From Alphaproteobacteria bacterium (GTDB taxonomy: Bacteria; Pseudomonadota; Alphaproteobacteria; Sphingomonadales; Kordiimonadaceae): DNA of 64,000 nt. This document shows, in pieces, positions 35,029 through 43,730 of this stretch (position 1 is its first letter; each line of letters opens with the position of its first letter). The DNA lies in the NCBI GenBank assembly GCA_021774735.1, contig JAJFIS010000021.1, positions 62,001 through 126,000 on the forward strand, written 5' to 3'. The position numbers and the translations under genes are program-made. Under the pieces are notes generated by a model. The model was not told the origin of the DNA, did no database searches, and saw only the letters and a list, made by a program, of their open reading frames with translations.

Positions 35029-36141
35029 TTATTCAGCGCCAATGCCTGCGGTTTCCATCGCCGTGGATTGGTCATAGTTTGAACCAAAACGGTTTGTGAT
35101 GAAATCACTGAAATCGGTATCTTCTTGGCGAACAAAACCTTTTTGGGGTAATTTGCCTTCAGCCATCAGGTCCACCATGGCACAAATGCCAGATGCGGTA
35201 GTTATTTGAATGGCAGAATAAAGCTGGCCATCAATTTCGCGGGCATAAACCTTATGGGCATAGCTTTCTTGCATGAAGCGGCCCCCTTGATCGCCGGTCA
35301 CATTGACGAAAATCAACACGACATCTTGCATTGTAATCGGTAAGGCATGCTCAAATATTTCTTTCGCAAGGTCAGGGCGCTCCCCAAGGCGCAGGTCTTG
35401 CAGGAGCATTTTCAAAATGCTGCGGTGACCGGGGTATCGGACAGTGCGGTAGTTGAGATTCTGAACTTTGCCGTTCAAGGTCTCACACAAAGTGCCAAGG
35501 CCGCCTGAGGTGTTAAAGGCTTCATAGGTGATGCCGTCAAGAGAGATTTGCTCCAATTCTTCCAGCGGCGGCACTTCGCGCAGTTCACCGTCTACAATGG
35601 CTTCACAGGGGTTTAAATATTCATTGATTAGGCCGTCCGTGGACCATGTCAGATTATATTTCAGGGCATTGGATGGGTATTTCGGCAAAGCACCAACGCG
35701 CATATGTACATTTTGAAGTTCATCAAAATGCTTGGCAAGATCATAAGCAACGATGGAAATGAACCCGGGTGCCAGGCCACATTGCGGCACGAAGGCGCTC
35801 TGCGAATCGGCGGCTAACTCTTGCACAAGGCGGGTGGATTCTACATCTTCGGTCAGATCAAAGTAGTGAACCGCAGCTTCCTTCGCAGCTGGTGCAATGA
35901 AGCGGCCCAACGTGAAGGGAACGGCGGTTACAACGGCAAACTTACCGTCCATAGCGGCAACAAGGGCCGCGTGGTCGGTGGCATCTAATATTATGGTTGA
36001 TACTGCATCATGCTTTGGTATGCGTTTGAGTGATGCTTCGCTCATATCGGCGACCGTGACATGATAATCGCCACTAGTGGCGAGAAGTGCCGTGATCATT
36101 TCGCCGATTTTACCGGCACCGATAAGCAGAATTTTATGCAT
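35029..36141 (-). CDS. Lysine 6-dehydrogenase / saccharopine dehydrogenase-like protein
   Basis: The roughly 370-residue protein has an N-terminal Rossmann motif (ILLIGAGKIGEMITALLA) and the saccharopine dehydrogenase-like fold (GLAPGFISIVAYDLAKHF, ITTASGICAMVDLMAEG). With the downstream ALDH7 gene it would convert lysine to aminoadipate semialdehyde and then aminoadipate. The choice between lysine 6-dehydrogenase and saccharopine dehydrogenase is inferred from the two-gene context. ATG 36141 (MHKILLIGAG) is preferred over an upstream frame opening at 36192. Confidence 0.82.
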   Translation of the reverse strand: MHKILLIGAGKIGEMITALLATSGDYHVTVADMSEASLKRIPKHDAVSTIILDATDHAALVAAMDGKFAVVTAVPFTLGRFIAPAAKEAAVHYFDLTEDVESTRLVQELAADSQSAFVPQCGLAPGFISIVAYDLAKHFDELQNVHMRVGALPKYPSNALKYNLTWSTDGLINEYLNPCEAIVDGELREVPPLEELEQISLDGITYEAFNTSGGLGTLCETLNGKVQNLNYRTVRYPGHRSILKMLLQDLRLGERPDLAKEIFEHALPITMQDVVLIFVNVTGDQGGRFMQESYAHKVYAREIDGQLYSAIQITTASGICAMVDLMAEGKLPQKGFVRQEDTDFSDFITNRFGSNYDQSTAMETAGIGAE

Positions 36142-36258
36142 AGAAACTAGCCCTAAAAAAAGGCCAGGCCAGCTTCTACCGCCGTGAAGCATAAGAAGCG
36201 GGCCCAGACCAAATGAAATTACCCAATTAATCTCGACACTAGGTCAAGTTTACACCTT

Positions 36259-36328
36259 TACATCTCTGCAAAAGTGGATTGTATAGTGGCAGGTACATCT
36301 CTGCAAAAGTGGATTGTATAGTGGCAGG
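36259..36328. repeat. Perfect 35-bp tandem duplication in the lysine-gene promoter region
   Basis: Two identical 35-base units, 36259-36293 and 36294-36328, begin TACATCTCTGCAAAAG and end TATAGTGGCAGG. They lie between the divergent lysine dehydrogenase gene and the Lrp-type regulator. Each unit contains a TATAGT that could act as a -10 element. Exact identity implies a recent duplication or strong conservation, possibly doubling a regulator site or promoter. Confidence 0.9.
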
Positions 36329-36405
36329 AAAGTCCGTCAGATAAAAGGTTTTATCTTGTAGAAAAGCTGTTAAAATACCATCAAAATAACGGAGAGTTCG
36401 TCATT

Positions 36406-36843
36406 ATGTCTAGTATACTCGATAGCAGAGATCAGCGCCTTCTGGCATTACTCAGTGAAAATGCTCGGGCTTCCACGGCCGAGCTTGCACGCATATTGAA
36501 GCTTTCGCGTTCGACTGTTCAAGACCGGATTAACCGGCTTGAAAATCGCGGCGTCATTGCCGGTTATACGGTACGCTTGGACCATGGCCATGCCGTTAGG
36601 CAAGTTTGGGCGCAGGTAATGATCAAGGCAGAGCAGCGCTCGCAGGACCAAGTTATCAGCAGTATTAGAAAAATTGAAAGCGTTCGGGCCCTACATACAA
36701 CAACGGGTGAATTTGACTTGATTGCACGGGTAACAGCAGCCACTACCGAGGTGCTAGATGGCGTGCTTGACGCCATTGGTCGGCTACCGGGCATCGAGCG
36801 CACTAAAACTTCTATTTTGCTCTCAAAGAAATTCGAACGCTAA
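36406..36843 (+). CDS. Lrp/AsnC-family transcriptional regulator
   Basis: The 145-residue protein has the N-terminal helix-turn-helix (LLALLSENARASTAELARIL, SRSTVQDRINRLENRGVI) and the C-terminal ligand domain (TTTGEFDLIARVTA). It is divergent from the lysine catabolic genes and probably controls them in response to lysine or a related amino acid. GGAGAG precedes the start. The duplicated 35-bp sequence lies in its upstream region. Confidence 0.93.
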   Translation: MSSILDSRDQRLLALLSENARASTAELARILKLSRSTVQDRINRLENRGVIAGYTVRLDHGHAVRQVWAQVMIKAEQRSQDQVISSIRKIESVRALHTTTGEFDLIARVTAATTEVLDGVLDAIGRLPGIERTKTSILLSKKFER

Positions 36844-36955
36844 AACAGCCTTTAAAAATGTTGCTTGTCACTAGACCGTGATTGGTAGTGATCGTCATCT
36901 CGCATTATATCCAAGTCAAAGCGATATATGTGGCTAGAGGTATGAGGAGACTGTT

Positions 36956-37852
36956 TTGTCCGACGGTAGCTTTCCAAAAGTTAAGGAAGCAATGGAAGTA
37001 AGTCCATTGGAGGCTCAACGCTTGCGCGCTAAGGCTAGCTACGGCGCTGCGGTTGCTGTTGAAGCAAACATCATTCGGGTGTTGGCTGAAAATCCAAAGG
37101 ATTACACAGGGCCCGGCACCAATTGTTATATTGTTGGCACTGAGCGGTTGATCATCATTGATCCTGGTCCACGGGATGCAGGTCATATCGATGCCGTAAT
37201 GAAAGCGGTTGATGGTCGGCCTGTGAAAGGAATTTTTGTCACCCATAGCCACCAAGACCATAGCCCAGCGGCTGCTACACTACAGGAAAAGCTAGGGGCA
37301 ACCATTTATGGCTTTGGGGCGATCGATGAAATTGAGACTGCAGAAAGTGTTGATTGGGCTTTCAAGCCAGATATTACTTTAACGACAGGGCAAAAGATTG
37401 GAAGCGGAGATACACAAGTAGAAGCTATTCACACGCCCGGACACTTTCCCAATCATTTATGTTATGCATTACCAAATTCTGGTGTGATATTTTCCGGTGA
37501 CCACGTCATGGGTTGGTCAACAACGGCGATCGTACCGCCGCTGGGTAATCTATGTGATTATATGACCTCGCTTGATAAGCTTGAAGTAAGGCAAGCGCGC
37601 GCCTTCCTGCCCAGCCACGGCGATGTAATAGCAGACCCTAAGGAGCGCATTATTGCGATCAGAGAACATCGTTATCTAAGGTCTGAGCAGGTTCGAATTT
37701 GCCTCAATAAGGGTATGGTTTCGGCGGCAGAAATAACTGAAGCTATCTATAAAGGCTTGACCCCTCGGCTGTTTGAAGCTGCAAAGGGCTGTGTTGAGGC
37801 CCACATAGAGTTTTTAGAAAAGCTTGACGGCAATCTCTCTGCTGCTGAATAA
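36956..37852 (+). CDS. MBL-fold metallo-hydrolase (LACTB2-like)
   Basis: The 298-residue protein contains the zinc motif FVTHSHQDHSPAAATL, the TPGHFPNHLCYAL ligand His, the SGDHVMGWSTTAIVPP Asp and a C-terminal winged-helix-like part. It resembles the LACTB2/RNase-like group of metallo-beta-lactamase proteins; its substrate is not known. TTG 36956 is a plausible start because GAGGAG lies 6 nt before it; ATG 36992 is the next in-frame choice but lacks a ribosome site. Confidence 0.85.
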   Translation: MSDGSFPKVKEAMEVSPLEAQRLRAKASYGAAVAVEANIIRVLAENPKDYTGPGTNCYIVGTERLIIIDPGPRDAGHIDAVMKAVDGRPVKGIFVTHSHQDHSPAAATLQEKLGATIYGFGAIDEIETAESVDWAFKPDITLTTGQKIGSGDTQVEAIHTPGHFPNHLCYALPNSGVIFSGDHVMGWSTTAIVPPLGNLCDYMTSLDKLEVRQARAFLPSHGDVIADPKERIIAIREHRYLRSEQVRICLNKGMVSAAEITEAIYKGLTPRLFEAAKGCVEAHIEFLEKLDGNLSAAE

Positions 37853-37877
37853 TATCTTTTTTAGTGGCGGAAGGACC

Positions 37878-38969
37878 ATGATGTATATTTTCGAAACAGG
37901 CCGACAAGATTTAAAGAAGGTCAGGTTGATGGATACCGAGCTGCCCCTTTTGGCAGCAGGCCAAATCTTGTTATCCATTGAGGCTTTCGCTTTGACCGCC
38001 AATAATGTCACCTACGGCCTGACCGGTAACATGATGCAATATTGGGATTTTTTCCCGTCTAGCAACCCTAAAGAATGGGGCCGAGTGCCTGCGTGGGGCT
38101 TCGCTTGTGTGACGGAAAGTCTGCATCCTGATGTTGCGGTGGGCACCAGGGTTTATGGGTTTTTCCCCATGGCCAGCCATTTGATTATTAATCCAGTAAA
38201 AATTTCCCCAAATGGTTTCATTGATGGCGCAGCGCATCGAAGCCACTTAAATATAGTCTATAATAGCTATGTTAATGTGGCAACGGACCCACTGTATCAG
38301 CCAGATACTGAAAATATTATGATGCTGTTTAGGCCATTATTTACGACGAGTTTTTTAATCGATGATTTCTTGGGTGATAATGACTATTATGGGGCGGAGC
38401 AGATCATTCTCTCTAGTGCGTCATCAAAAACGGCAATGGGAGCAGCTTTTTTACTGCACCAGAATAAAGCGGAAAGCGGCCAGAAAATTATTGGCCTGAC
38501 CAGCTCTAGTAACATGGAGTTTGTTAGAACCCTTGGGTTTTACGATCAAGTTGTTAGCTATGATGCCATTGATAGATTGGATAACGCGGTGCCGACAGTT
38601 TATGTCGATATGGCGGGCAGCATGGAAGTGCGCAGTCGCATCCATCATCATTTCGGCGATGTCTTAAAATATAGCTGTGCGGTGGGGGCTTCCCACTGGG
38701 ATGCCTTTGGCCAGGGTGTAACACTGCCCGGCCCGGCACCGTCGCTATTTTTCGCCCCTGCTCAGGCCAATAAACGCTCTATCGATTGGGGTACAGTGGC
38801 TCTCAATCAGAAAATAGGTGCTTCATGGAATGCCTATATTGCCAGTGCAAAGAACTGGCTGAATGTAAAAAATGTCTCGGGCGGCGAAGGCCTAGAAGCT
38901 GTTTGGCAATTGATGTTAGATGGATCAGTTGACCCCAAAGATGGTTATATCATTGGTTTGAATATATGA
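37878..38969 (+). CDS. DUF2855 family protein
   Basis: The protein (about 363 residues) matches the DUF2855 family: EAFALTANNVTYGLTG, WGRVPAWGFACV, ILSSASSKTAMGAAFLLHQ. It has an MDR/quinone-reductase-like layout but lacks a clear dinucleotide glycine motif. The function is unknown; enzymatic activity on a CoA or lipid substrate is a guess. GGAAGG precedes ATG 37878; the frame is open further to 37824. It overlaps the hydrolase gene by 4 nt. Confidence 0.85.
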   Translation: MMYIFETGRQDLKKVRLMDTELPLLAAGQILLSIEAFALTANNVTYGLTGNMMQYWDFFPSSNPKEWGRVPAWGFACVTESLHPDVAVGTRVYGFFPMASHLIINPVKISPNGFIDGAAHRSHLNIVYNSYVNVATDPLYQPDTENIMMLFRPLFTTSFLIDDFLGDNDYYGAEQIILSSASSKTAMGAAFLLHQNKAESGQKIIGLTSSSNMEFVRTLGFYDQVVSYDAIDRLDNAVPTVYVDMAGSMEVRSRIHHHFGDVLKYSCAVGASHWDAFGQGVTLPGPAPSLFFAPAQANKRSIDWGTVALNQKIGASWNAYIASAKNWLNVKNVSGGEGLEAVWQLMLDGSVDPKDGYIIGLNI

Positions 38970-39970
38970 CATATATCGCAGCGGGGGTACGGCATATCAA
39001 TGGGCCGCAAGAGCCTATTGAGGCCATGAATATTGCTCCCTTTCGCTCAAAAGTCCCTTGGTTTGGCGCTGATTTGCAAACCCTGCGTAATGCATTCCGT
39101 CCTCCTGCCCCCGTTGACAAGCATTATGCAGCAGCAGCGCTCTCTGTGCCATTGGAAGACGGTAAATTTGGGGCGCTGACCATTGCGGTTGACCATCCAA
39201 AGGATGGCCCATCTGGCAAGTGTTTGGTCTTGTGTCATGGGCTTGGTGGTACATCAGATAGTAGTTATATGTGTGCCGCCGCAAGTTATTTTTTAGAGCA
39301 AGGTTATAGCGTTTACCGCATCAATATGCGGGGTTCTGGGCTGTCAAAAGAAACGGCACCTGCGCCCTATAGCGGCGGTTTAACCGCTGATTACTGTGCA
39401 GTATTAAAAGCCATAGAGCCAGCGCATTATTCGGGTGGGCTCTATCTCATGGGCTTCTCCCTCGGTGGTCAGCTGATGCTACGCACTTTAGGAGAGGGCA
39501 AGGTTGATGTTCCTGTGGCGGCGGCTTTCAGTGTTTCAGCACCACTAAATCTAGCCAGTGCATCTGACCAATTAAATTTACCGAGAAACAAATTTTATCT
39601 ACGCTATTTGGTGGAAAATATGAACCGAGACTTGGCGCATCTACTGCCTGATTTTGATGAAAAACCGCCAAAGTCTGTCATGGAATATGATGACCGTTTA
39701 ATTGCACCCTTTATGGGGTTTCGTGATGCTGCTGCTTATTATGCTGGAGCCAGCTGCATCTATAAACTAGACCAGATTACAGTGCCTTTGATGGCGTTGC
39801 ATGCGGCGGATGACCCATGGATTCCAGCGGCAGATTACCACGGGGCTTCATGGGCAGCGGGTAGCCATGTTCTGATAACCGATGGGGGTGGCCATGTGGG
39901 TTTTCATTCCCGCAGTCTCTCCTCTCCTTGGCATAATCAAATGGCGAATACTTTTTTTGCCTATATCTAA
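38966..39970 (+). CDS. Alpha/beta hydrolase, YheT family
   Basis: The 334-residue protein has the alpha/beta hydrolase signatures LVLCHGLGGTSDSSYM, the nucleophile elbow GFSLGGQLML, and acid and base in HAADDPWIPA and DGGGHVGFH. This spacing is typical of YheT-like (AB-hydrolase 4) esterases. It starts in an ATGA overlap with the DUF2855 gene, suggesting the two act together, perhaps in lipid metabolism. Confidence 0.9.
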   Translation: MTYIAAGVRHINGPQEPIEAMNIAPFRSKVPWFGADLQTLRNAFRPPAPVDKHYAAAALSVPLEDGKFGALTIAVDHPKDGPSGKCLVLCHGLGGTSDSSYMCAAASYFLEQGYSVYRINMRGSGLSKETAPAPYSGGLTADYCAVLKAIEPAHYSGGLYLMGFSLGGQLMLRTLGEGKVDVPVAAAFSVSAPLNLASASDQLNLPRNKFYLRYLVENMNRDLAHLLPDFDEKPPKSVMEYDDRLIAPFMGFRDAAAYYAGASCIYKLDQITVPLMALHAADDPWIPAADYHGASWAAGSHVLITDGGGHVGFHSRSLSSPWHNQMANTFFAYI

Positions 39971-40059
39971 ATAAATTACGGTTATTAGTCAGCTTGTTAA
40001 CTTTTAGAGTTTATTCTTAGTGCGTGGTTACTTTAAATAAACGATTACAGGCATAATTA

Positions 40060-41022
40060 ATGACATCATACTTGGGCTTAGACATATCAGAAGTGGTTGA
40101 CCAAACACGGCTTGATAAAGTGGTTTTGGCTAAAAAGGTGGGCCAGGGACTATGTCGAAAATTAGATAGAGATGACCGAAAAGCAATTGAAGACGTTGCG
40201 CGCTCTCTAGCAAGTGATATCAGCGATGAAGTGCGCAGTGTCTTGGCATTTGAGCTGCGGATTTGCCCTTCGCTTTCGGCAGATATAGCCGAAAATATTG
40301 CTCAGGATATTGATGAGATTGCCATTCCTTTTTTAGAGACAAGCTGTATTTTTTCCGATCTCGAATTGGCAGAACTAGTGCCAACTTTAAGTGAAATAAA
40401 GCGTGAAGCTATTTCTAAAAGGCCCGATATTGGGGGCCGTACAGTGGATGCGATCTTACAAGTGGGGGGTACTTCATCCGTCGAGTATATTGTTCGCAAT
40501 GACAATCTTTCTATTGGACCCAAAGGAGCCAAAGCTGCCATGGACCGCTTTGGCAGCAATATGAATATGATGGACCATTTAAGTGGCAGGACCGATTTGC
40601 CGCTATCAATTATGGATGACCTTATTGTGCGCATTTCAGATAAATGCCGGGCTGTGCTGATGCGCAATTATAATATTGAATCTACTTTGGCAACGGAGTT
40701 GGCTGATAAAAGCCGCGCCGGTGGTCTGTGGGGTCGTATTAAGGATGCAACACCGGCACAAATCCATGGTTATGTTATTGATTTAAAACAAAGCGGAAGC
40801 TTGAGCCATAAAATAATTCTCGACATTGCCGCCCGGGGCAGCATGGCATTTTTGGAGAGTGCGATAGCTTCAATGGCAGGTGTGCCACGCTCTGAGGTGA
40901 AGGTGGCATTTACACTAACGGACCCTAATACTTTTGTACGTATTTTAAAAGCGAGCAAAGTTAGCAAAAAAGAATTTGAAGCTTATTTAAGTATAGCGCG
41001 TTTGCACAGTGGCATTAAATAG
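40060..41022 (+). CDS. DUF2336 domain protein
   Basis: The 320-residue, mostly helical protein has HEAT-like repeats (VRSVLAFELRICPSLSADIA, FLETSCIFSDLELAELVP, KRPDIGGRTVDAILQVGG). This matches DUF2336, a family largely restricted to alphaproteobacteria. No catalytic residues are evident, and the role is unknown. It ends before a bidirectional terminator. The start ATG follows a 90-bp gap with no strong ribosome site. Confidence 0.85.
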   Translation: MTSYLGLDISEVVDQTRLDKVVLAKKVGQGLCRKLDRDDRKAIEDVARSLASDISDEVRSVLAFELRICPSLSADIAENIAQDIDEIAIPFLETSCIFSDLELAELVPTLSEIKREAISKRPDIGGRTVDAILQVGGTSSVEYIVRNDNLSIGPKGAKAAMDRFGSNMNMMDHLSGRTDLPLSIMDDLIVRISDKCRAVLMRNYNIESTLATELADKSRAGGLWGRIKDATPAQIHGYVIDLKQSGSLSHKIILDIAARGSMAFLESAIASMAGVPRSEVKVAFTLTDPNTFVRILKASKVSKKEFEAYLSIARLHSGIK

Positions 41023-41073
41023 ACCGTGCATTATAGATTTTATCTGACTATTTATAATTCTGACTAGTTTTAC

Positions 41074-41098
41074 GGCGGATTATGTAATGTAATCCGCC
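41074..41098. terminator. Bidirectional terminator-like hairpin
   Basis: GGCGGATTA and TAATCCGCC form a perfect 9-bp stem around a 7-nt loop, between the convergent DUF2336 and DoxX genes. T-rich flanks are short on both sides. Confidence 0.6.
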
Positions 41099-41116
41099 AT
41101 TGTCTTTGCTACAATA

Positions 41117-41575
41117 TTAGGAAGCGTCTTCTTCGCTATTGTCAGCGCCCATGCCACCAATGATCGGCAGTTTTGAACGGTGGATCCATGTTACCCATGC
41201 GGCACAGGCCCATGCAACAATAGCCATTATGAACATGTCTGCGTCTTCTTGCATAACACCGTCTTCCATCCAGCGAATAGTGGTGCCAAGGGGGCTTGCA
41301 AGGTGAAAGAATATGGCACCGCTAAGCAGGCCCGTTGCAAGAGCTGCACCAAGGTGGCGCATAGCAGGCAGTAAAATCATCACGCCGGCAATGAGCTCTA
41401 GCCCGCCGATGATATAAGCGCCATTATTGCGGAAAAAGTCGAGGCCCAGATATTGACCTACGGTATCAAAGATATGATTTGTTTCTGGTGCTCCGCCAAA
41501 TTTAAACGGTAGCGTCATGAATAATATGAAGGCAACGATAATGACCGGTAGCCATGTTTTAATTTTATCAACCAT
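41117..41575 (-). CDS. DoxX-like small membrane protein
   Basis: The 152-residue protein has four hydrophobic segments and the pattern GGLELIAGVMILLPAMRHLGAA typical of DoxX-like proteins. The family is associated with redox and envelope functions, but this member is uncharacterised. AGGAGAT precedes the ATG. The C-terminus is acidic. Confidence 0.82.
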   Translation of the reverse strand: MVDKIKTWLPVIIVAFILFMTLPFKFGGAPETNHIFDTVGQYLGLDFFRNNGAYIIGGLELIAGVMILLPAMRHLGAALATGLLSGAIFFHLASPLGTTIRWMEDGVMQEDADMFIMAIVAWACAAWVTWIHRSKLPIIGGMGADNSEEDAS

Positions 41576-41624
41576 TTTGTATCTCCTGTTTTGATCTCAT
41601 TAATTCTTTAGATAATTAGTTAGT

Positions 41625-42770
41625 TCAGTGCGTCATTGGGTAATCTTTGGTTAGGCGCTTTTCCAACCGCCACGCTTTGAAAATAGCCCAGAGTGATGGG
41701 GCTTTGTGCCCAAGCCGGCGGTTAGTTGCGCCGATTTGGTATAGATATTTGAACTGTTGGAACAGTGCCTTGTAGGCCCCGACAAGCTGGGTTCTCGAAT
41801 CCCATATATGGGTGGATTCTGCCCCAGCGCCATTAATCTCTACGATGCGGTAGCCATATCCAGCTTTCAAAGCTTCAAAATCACCGAAACGCATATCAAA
41901 GCGCCCAACATGGAAACCATCAATAGAATCAGCAATTTGGTCTAAACTAATGGTGGCCATTTCATCGATATGCTCGTTGCCATTACGGAAAATGGTGCCT
42001 AGAGAATGACTGCCGGTGAAGGCAAGGCGGATAGGTTCGCCCAGCGGGATTATGTCATCAAGTCGCGCTGTGTGACGCTCTAAGTAGATATGGCTAAGGC
42101 TTCCGGCCCGTGGGTCACTGTGAATAAGATCGCGTAATGTGCTAATGCCGTCACCCTCAACCACCGGAAAATATTTTAGCGTTACCGAGATTATTTTGCC
42201 CTGTTTCTCACCGGGTTCCCGGATATAAAATATGCCCGCCTCGCCTAGCTCATCAACCAGTTCTTGCAGCATAAAGTCAGCACCATCTGGGAAGTCCTGA
42301 ATATAGGCCTTTAATATTGCATCAGATTTAACTAGCTGAACACCAACGCCGCGCATGCCTTTGTCTGGCTTAGCAACCAGTGGATAGCTGAGGCCAGCCG
42401 CGTCCATTTGTGCTCGTGCACCCGTGAAGGTTTCCTCAACAGATGATTGTCGAATTACGCTAACATAAGGGGCTATCCACATGCGGGCATCACCCGTCAC
42501 TTGGTCCAGAACCGCTTTTTTGCTTTCGCCCACCAAGCCGGACAAGGGAAGGGCAGGGTTACAATTGGCGAGTAAAGTGGCACCAAAATAGCGCAGAGAT
42601 AACCACGCACACCAAATAGCGACAGGGGTGTAGAAAAGACTTGCCGGAGCAAATTCAAACCAGCTGGTTCTGTTGGCGCTATCATCCAAAACAGGCATGC
42701 CCGCGTGGGGAGCGCTGGTGCGGGGCATAACTGATATGTCACCGGGAATTATGGCTGAACTTTGCATCAT
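41625..42770 (-). CDS. ATP-grasp domain protein
   Basis: The 381-residue protein has ATP-grasp features: ALSYPLVAKPDKGMRGVGV-like lysine loop, DFMLQELVDELGEAGIFYIR and a C-terminal metal site in VGRFDMRFGDF and RIVEINGAGAES. It resembles D-Ala-D-Ala ligase/carboxylase-type enzymes, but no partner indicates the substrate. Its start overlaps the DedA-like gene by 4 nt, suggesting a two-gene unit. The N-terminal 60 residues include a hydrophobic stretch (FAPASLFYTPVAIWCAWLSL). Confidence 0.85.
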   Translation of the reverse strand: MMQSSAIIPGDISVMPRTSAPHAGMPVLDDSANRTSWFEFAPASLFYTPVAIWCAWLSLRYFGATLLANCNPALPLSGLVGESKKAVLDQVTGDARMWIAPYVSVIRQSSVEETFTGARAQMDAAGLSYPLVAKPDKGMRGVGVQLVKSDAILKAYIQDFPDGADFMLQELVDELGEAGIFYIREPGEKQGKIISVTLKYFPVVEGDGISTLRDLIHSDPRAGSLSHIYLERHTARLDDIIPLGEPIRLAFTGSHSLGTIFRNGNEHIDEMATISLDQIADSIDGFHVGRFDMRFGDFEALKAGYGYRIVEINGAGAESTHIWDSRTQLVGAYKALFQQFKYLYQIGATNRRLGHKAPSLWAIFKAWRLEKRLTKDYPMTH

Positions 42771-43465
42771 GGAAGTTGGTTTTCATCTATTTTATCGGCG
42801 ACAGGGGCAAGCTTCTGTGATCGGCGCAATAGGCGGGGCAGCCCAAAAATTAAAGTGACAGCAAAGGCAATGCCAAATAATGGTGCCCACGGGCCGAGCA
42901 AAGCAGTGAATATATTTTGAGCAACAGAAACCAGCAACACCATACCGCTTACCCAAAGGGCAGAAGCTAAGGCCATAATTATAGTAAAATGCAGCAGGGA
43001 TAATTTTAAATAGCCGAAAGCTAAATAAGTTGGCAGCCGGGTGCCGGGTAAAAAGCGGGAGAAAAATAACACCTTGCTTTGCCGTGGCTGCAGCCAATCA
43101 TTTAGGCGGCTTAAACGGTCAGCATTAATTTTTAGCTTCAACCAGCGCCATTTTCCTGCAAGCACCCCAACGCCGTATAGGCCAATATCGCCGAGCGTGA
43201 TGCCCAGAGCTATAGCCAGAATAATGAAGGAAGGGTCGGCATACCCACCCGATGCCAGCAAGGCTCCAGCGATAAGGGTGCCATCTTCGGTTACCAATGT
43301 AGCCAAAGCCAGCGCTAATCCCAACATTACTGGATCATGGGCCAACCCTTCTAGGCTCGCCATGAGCGATTGCGTGTCCAACCATTTGGTCCTTTGTTGG
43401 TTCTTCCCTACAAGTATCAATTTTGTTGGATACAAGCAGCTTCTGTCAATGGCAATATCGCGCAT
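42767..43465 (-). CDS. DedA-family membrane protein
   Basis: The protein has the DedA/VTT pattern LATLVTEDGTLIAGALLASGG, GDIGLYGVGVLAG, VLFFSRFLPGTRLPTYLAFGY and several membrane segments. DedA proteins act in membrane lipid and undecaprenyl-phosphate homeostasis. The start is uncertain: ATG 43465 gives a long N-terminus, while ATG 43363 (MASLEGLAHD) is closer to the usual family start. It is coupled to the ATP-grasp gene. Confidence 0.85.
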   Translation of the reverse strand: MRDIAIDRSCLYPTKLILVGKNQQRTKWLDTQSLMASLEGLAHDPVMLGLALALATLVTEDGTLIAGALLASGGYADPSFIILAIALGITLGDIGLYGVGVLAGKWRWLKLKINADRLSRLNDWLQPRQSKVLFFSRFLPGTRLPTYLAFGYLKLSLLHFTIIMALASALWVSGMVLLVSVAQNIFTALLGPWAPLFGIAFAVTLIFGLPRLLRRSQKLAPVADKIDENQLP

Positions 43466-43730
43466 GGTTAACACCAAAATTATCTAGGCATGTTTCTTCA
43501 TGCTTCAAAAGGGCTGTAAAAGCATAGGCATATTGCGATTTTTTGGAATTAAAATATACTGTAGAAATCGCACAATTGCGTGACTTAGGAGTGAGAACCC
43601 TCCAAAAAGTTAACATATGAGCTAGGGTTCAATTTAATTAGAACTAGAGTAATAGTTCACATAAAATAGTTAACGGCAATAATTCGCTTCTTGGGATTAT
43701 TATCTGGGTCACTGTATGGTCGAGTAATGG

